55,211 bases of DNA from Verrucomicrobiia bacterium (lineage in GTDB: Bacteria > Omnitrophota > Omnitrophia > Omnitrophales > Aquincolibacteriaceae): contig DATJFP010000084.1 in the NCBI GenBank assembly GCA_035495615.1, positions 1 to 55,211 of the forward strand. Direction: 5' to 3'. The notes under the pieces were generated by a model that had not been told where the DNA came from, did no database searches, and saw only the letters and a program-made list of their open reading frames with translations. Made by a program: the position numbers and the translations under genes. Shown here piece by piece: positions 52,965-55,211 of the stretch (its first letter is position 1; every line of letters begins with the position of its first letter).

Positions 52965-52999
52965 AAACGTCCTCCTTCTTCGGGTGGGCGTTTTTTTTT
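52965..52999 (+). terminator. Riboswitch-linked rho-independent terminator
   Basis: AAACGTCC (52965-52972) pairs with GGGCGTTT (52986-52993) as an 8-pair stem, and T bases run from 52991 to 52999. Lying 20 bases after the aptamer, it is well placed as the expression platform. CGTCC of the left arm could alternatively pair with GGACG (52899-52903) of the aptamer core. Confidence 0.75.
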
Positions 53000-53218
53000 G
53001 CCTTAAAGAGGCGGACACTATGAAAGCATTGCAGGAAGGATCCGGAGCCACAGCGTTGACTCAAAAGGATCCGTTTTTTTTGTGTCCCGCCGAAAGTGCC
53101 AGGCACCCGGGCGATTTTGCATCCCAAAAACCGGCCGGTGCCAGGCACGCTGAGGATATGGCGGTAATTTTTGACGCACAGAAGCGGTTTCCTTACTTCG
53201 CGATTCACGGAGGCATCC
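53000..53218. other. Leader region without a supported gene
   Basis: Between the riboswitch terminator and the Y1-fusion gene I see no convincing gene. It holds two GGATCC sites at 53039-53044 and 53067-53072 that could pair as a weak stem before eight T (53074 onwards), and the two GTGCCAGGCAC palindromes. An open frame across it has unusual composition and no ribosome-binding site. Confidence 0.5.
53096..53148. repeat. Two copies of palindrome GTGCCAGGCAC
   Basis: GTGCC-A-GGCAC occurs at 53096-53106 and 53138-53148, each a perfect 5-base palindrome around A, 42 bases apart. They sit in the leader between the terminator and the Y1-fusion gene. Palindromes of this type accompany REP-associated Y1 transposases in many genomes (general knowledge), which fits the gene downstream. 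Confidence 0.6.
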
Positions 53219-54451
53219 ATGCCTAGGCCTCCGCGGCTGCATGCCACCGGCGTTCTTTATTATGTGAGCCAGCAGGGCGTTCAGGACCGCCCGCTTTTCC
53301 GGAACGAGCAGGACACCGCGCATTATCTCGAACTTCTCCGCGAATATAAGGCCAAACACGGCTTCAAGCTTTTCGCCTACTCGATCGCCTCTTCCGGCAT
53401 TTCTCTTCTCGTCGAGCCGTGTTCGGAAACCACGATCTCCGAAATCATGCGGGACATTACCTCGCGCTATTCGAAGTACTACAACGCGGTCTACGGAGGT
53501 GACGGGCCTTTGTTCAAGGGGCGCTTCCGCACCTGCATCGCGGACAAGGAACAGCTTTCCCGCCTCGTGCGGTTTGTGCACAGCCAGCCGGTCTGGGCCG
53601 CGCCCGGCAGCGTCTTCGGGGACAGCCGGAACCTCTTCCTGGAGGAACAGCCGGCGGGGCATCCTTTGAAAGACGCATTGAATACGGAAATCGCGGAAAT
53701 CGAAGCGCACTTGCGCGAAATGGCCAAGCCCATGGCATCGCTTGTCGAAGTCATGGAAGCTCAGGAAATGGAAGAAGCCGCGCAGGAAGTCTCCAAGCCG
53801 TTCCTGGGTCCCGAATCTTTCGTGAAGCGCATCGCGCAGGCAGGGAAAGAGATCCATGAAAGCAAGGCGGCCGTGGGGGCGCCGACCGCTGTCCCGCCGG
53901 CACCGCTTCCCGCGGGAATTCCCTTTGCTGCCGTGCTCAAGGCTGGGGCGTTGTTGGCATTCGCCGGAGCTTTTGCGCTCGTATGGAATTCAGGGTTTCT
54001 GCGCATGCCGCATAAAGCACCGGCCGCGTCCTCGAATGTTCTTGCGGCTGCGGCCGAAGCGAAATCCGAGCCGGCCGCCGTGTCTCAAAAGGCGCAGCGT
54101 CTCGCTCTGGAAGGCAGCACCTGGGACGTCCAGATCATTCCCATGGCCAAGGAAGAACGCGCCAACATCGAGCAGGACGCCCTCATTTTCAGCGGCAACA
54201 AAGTCGAATCCCATTTCCTCGCGCAAAAAGGCTTCACGCCCACGCATTACAACCTGACGATCAACACCGACGGCGGCATTACCTGGGAGACCGTACAAAG
54301 ATCGGCCGCCGGCGAAGTCGTGTCCCTTCGCGGCGAATGGCGCGGCCGGGAAATGACGGGCGTGCTCAGCTACAGCATGGACGAGCAAGCGCACGGACAG
54401 CAGCCCAAAAACTTCAACTTCGTAGGAGTCCTGCGGGGAGGAAACTCATGA
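53219..54451 (+). CDS. Membrane protein with inactive Y1 (REP-associated transposase) domain and domain A
   Basis: A 410-residue fusion. Residues 1-125 follow the Y1 transposase/RAYT pattern (PRPPRLHATGVLYYVSQQG, GDGPLFKGRFRT, LVRFVHSQPV), and FLGPESFVKRI near 195-205 resembles the later RAYT motif. The region that should hold the HUH motif (family NHVHLL) reads SSGISLLVE at 58-66, so both histidines (positions 60 and 62) are gone. A membrane helix lies at about 236-259. Residues about 297-405 are domain A (STWDVQIIPM, DALIFSGNKVES, ETVQRS, RGEW), like the protein at 48184-48921. The ATG at 53219 has GGAGG at 5 bases. It lies downstream of the riboswitch and overlaps the next gene (ATGA). Confidence 0.82.
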   Translation: MPRPPRLHATGVLYYVSQQGVQDRPLFRNEQDTAHYLELLREYKAKHGFKLFAYSIASSGISLLVEPCSETTISEIMRDITSRYSKYYNAVYGGDGPLFKGRFRTCIADKEQLSRLVRFVHSQPVWAAPGSVFGDSRNLFLEEQPAGHPLKDALNTEIAEIEAHLREMAKPMASLVEVMEAQEMEEAAQEVSKPFLGPESFVKRIAQAGKEIHESKAAVGAPTAVPPAPLPAGIPFAAVLKAGALLAFAGAFALVWNSGFLRMPHKAPAASSNVLAAAAEAKSEPAAVSQKAQRLALEGSTWDVQIIPMAKEERANIEQDALIFSGNKVESHFLAQKGFTPTHYNLTINTDGGITWETVQRSAAGEVVSLRGEWRGREMTGVLSYSMDEQAHGQQPKNFNFVGVLRGGNS

Positions 54452-54870
54452 TCCGCATCGGCCGCAAAAAAAAGTTCACGGCATGGTTTCTGGCGGCGCT
54501 GGCCGGCATGCTTTGCGCGGCCGCGCGTCCGGCTGTTTGCGAGGAGCCGGCGCAGCAGGAACCTTTCCATGTGAAGCACGTCGAAGGCACGGTCGTGGCC
54601 AGCACCCGTTATAACCTCAGCATCGAAACCGCGAAGAAGGGCGGGATCGTCAGCGAGATGGTGCTTCCCGTGGATGAGAAAACGCAGATCCGCGGTTACG
54701 GAAGGATTTCTGACATCCGGAGAGGCGATACGATCTCCGCGCAATACAAGCAGACTTATCAGACCGACGACAAAGGCAAAGAAATCGTGACCGGCGCGAT
54801 GGCGACCGACATCAACCTGGTCCGCAGCGCAAGCTCAGGCAAGCTCGTTTCAAAGGAAAAGGCGAGATGA
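54448..54870 (+). CDS. Small exported protein, domain B (copy 2)
   Basis: A 140-residue protein with a signal segment (residues about 12-31, AWFLAALAGMLCAAARPAVC) and a beta-rich domain with VKHVEGTVVASTRYNLSI and ISDIRRGDTISAQY. It resembles the protein at 48932-49414 in order and spacing of these strands. It overlaps both the Y1-fusion gene before it and the partial gene after it by four bases, so all three are probably one translation unit controlled by the riboswitch. Confidence 0.78.
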   Translation: MIRIGRKKKFTAWFLAALAGMLCAAARPAVCEEPAQQEPFHVKHVEGTVVASTRYNLSIETAKKGGIVSEMVLPVDEKTQIRGYGRISDIRRGDTISAQYKQTYQTDDKGKEIVTGAMATDINLVRSASSGKLVSKEKAR

Positions 54871-55211
54871 GAAACGAAAGCGGACAACCTCAGAAGCGCA
54901 GGAAGTGGGACTGGAAACGGCTGGGCCGGAATGCGGTCGTGTGCGTCCTCACCTTCACGATGAACATCGTGGGCGTTCCGCTGCCTCCGCTTCCCGTGCA
55001 GGTTCCGGAAGCCGTTCAGAACTATCTCACGGACATCCTCGGCACGAAACCCGGTTATGCCTATCAGGTCAACCGTGTGCTTCGCGGCAGCACGACGCTG
55101 GCCTCGGGAGCAGAAAACGCGCAGCAAAGCCTCACCTCGCTCCTGGGCGGGGTGACGCTCAACGTGTCCAAGTCGCTTCTCATCATGTCGACGTCCACGG
55201 CGGGCAGCCGC
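54867..55211 (+). CDS. Exported protein, N-terminal part, unknown
   Basis: Only 115 codons are visible before the window ends. A basic start (MRNESGQPQKRRKWDWKR) precedes a hydrophobic stretch (AVVCVLTFTMNIVGVPLPPLP), consistent with a signal or membrane anchor. The rest is Ser/Thr-rich and small. It overlaps the upstream gene by four bases (ATGA), so it is very likely the next gene in the riboswitch-controlled operon. No family is recognised. Confidence 0.7.
   Translation, partial: MRNESGQPQKRRKWDWKRLGRNAVVCVLTFTMNIVGVPLPPLPVQVPEAVQNYLTDILGTKPGYAYQVNRVLRGSTTLASGAENAQQSLTSLLGGVTLNVSKSLLIMSTSTAGSR

Noticed and set aside
52951-53226. Open frame across the riboswitch terminator and GTGCCAGGCAC repeats
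   Set aside because: It crosses a terminator, contains palindromes, lacks a ribosome-binding site and has no family resemblance.

Overview
The window is one continuous stretch of GC-rich bacterial chromosome. It has closely packed, mostly co-directional genes, frequent ATGA or GTGA overlaps, several GTG and TTG starts, and no rRNA, tRNA or CRISPR that I can see. Three things suggest Candidatus Omnitrophota (OP3, in or near the PVC group): an enormous secreted reading frame (7268 codons) that begins with a ChaN/TraB-like domain, a GspA-like ATPase and secretin set with many envelope proteins, and a core-gene repertoire that includes DapL-type lysine synthesis. The assignment is an inference from gene content, not a database match.

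Positions 1-20.5 kb are mostly housekeeping. A leftward pair (comF-like and an LptF/LptG-family permease) diverges from rpsU. Rightward come an AmmeMemoRadiSam B and A pair, then hisS-aspS-phoH-(7TM-HD phosphohydrolase)-ybeY-recO. Three small unknown proteins follow that share a 40-residue module. Next is dapL-folK-panC-panD-aspartate dehydrogenase-uvrA, then a winged-helix protein, cutA, a leftward XRE-cupin regulator and a ComEA-like helix-hairpin-helix protein ending in a perfect terminator.

Positions 20.65-42.46 kb are a single reading frame for a protein of about 0.8 MDa with a signal peptide. In order it carries a ChaN/TraB-like domain, a duplicated module, long helical regions, four repeats of about 200 residues, a complete-looking GH77 4-alpha-glucanotransferase, beta-rich repeats, a PLP-dependent fold-type-II domain, a HAD phosphatase-like domain and a C-terminal domain. 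A secreted TPR metalloprotease (HExxH) is encoded directly downstream.

Positions 43.7-55.2 kb are an envelope and secretion region. A sigma-28-like promoter precedes a GspA/ExeA-type ATPase, a GspB/PilP-like inner-membrane protein, a secretin and a periplasmic coiled-coil/TPR protein. Then come a secreted domain A protein, a small domain B protein, and a 1108-residue exported protein made of at least ten beta repeats.

The most striking feature is a cyclic-dinucleotide (GEMM-I / c-di-GMP-I) riboswitch with its own terminator at 52.87-53.0 kb. It lies upstream of a gene fusing a REP-associated (Y1) transposase domain that has lost its HUH histidines to a membrane helix and a second copy of domain A, followed by a second copy of domain B. 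Two copies of the palindrome GTGCCAGGCAC lie in the leader. This looks like a domesticated transposase domain turned into a membrane component whose expression is gated by a cyclic dinucleotide, beside a secretin locus.
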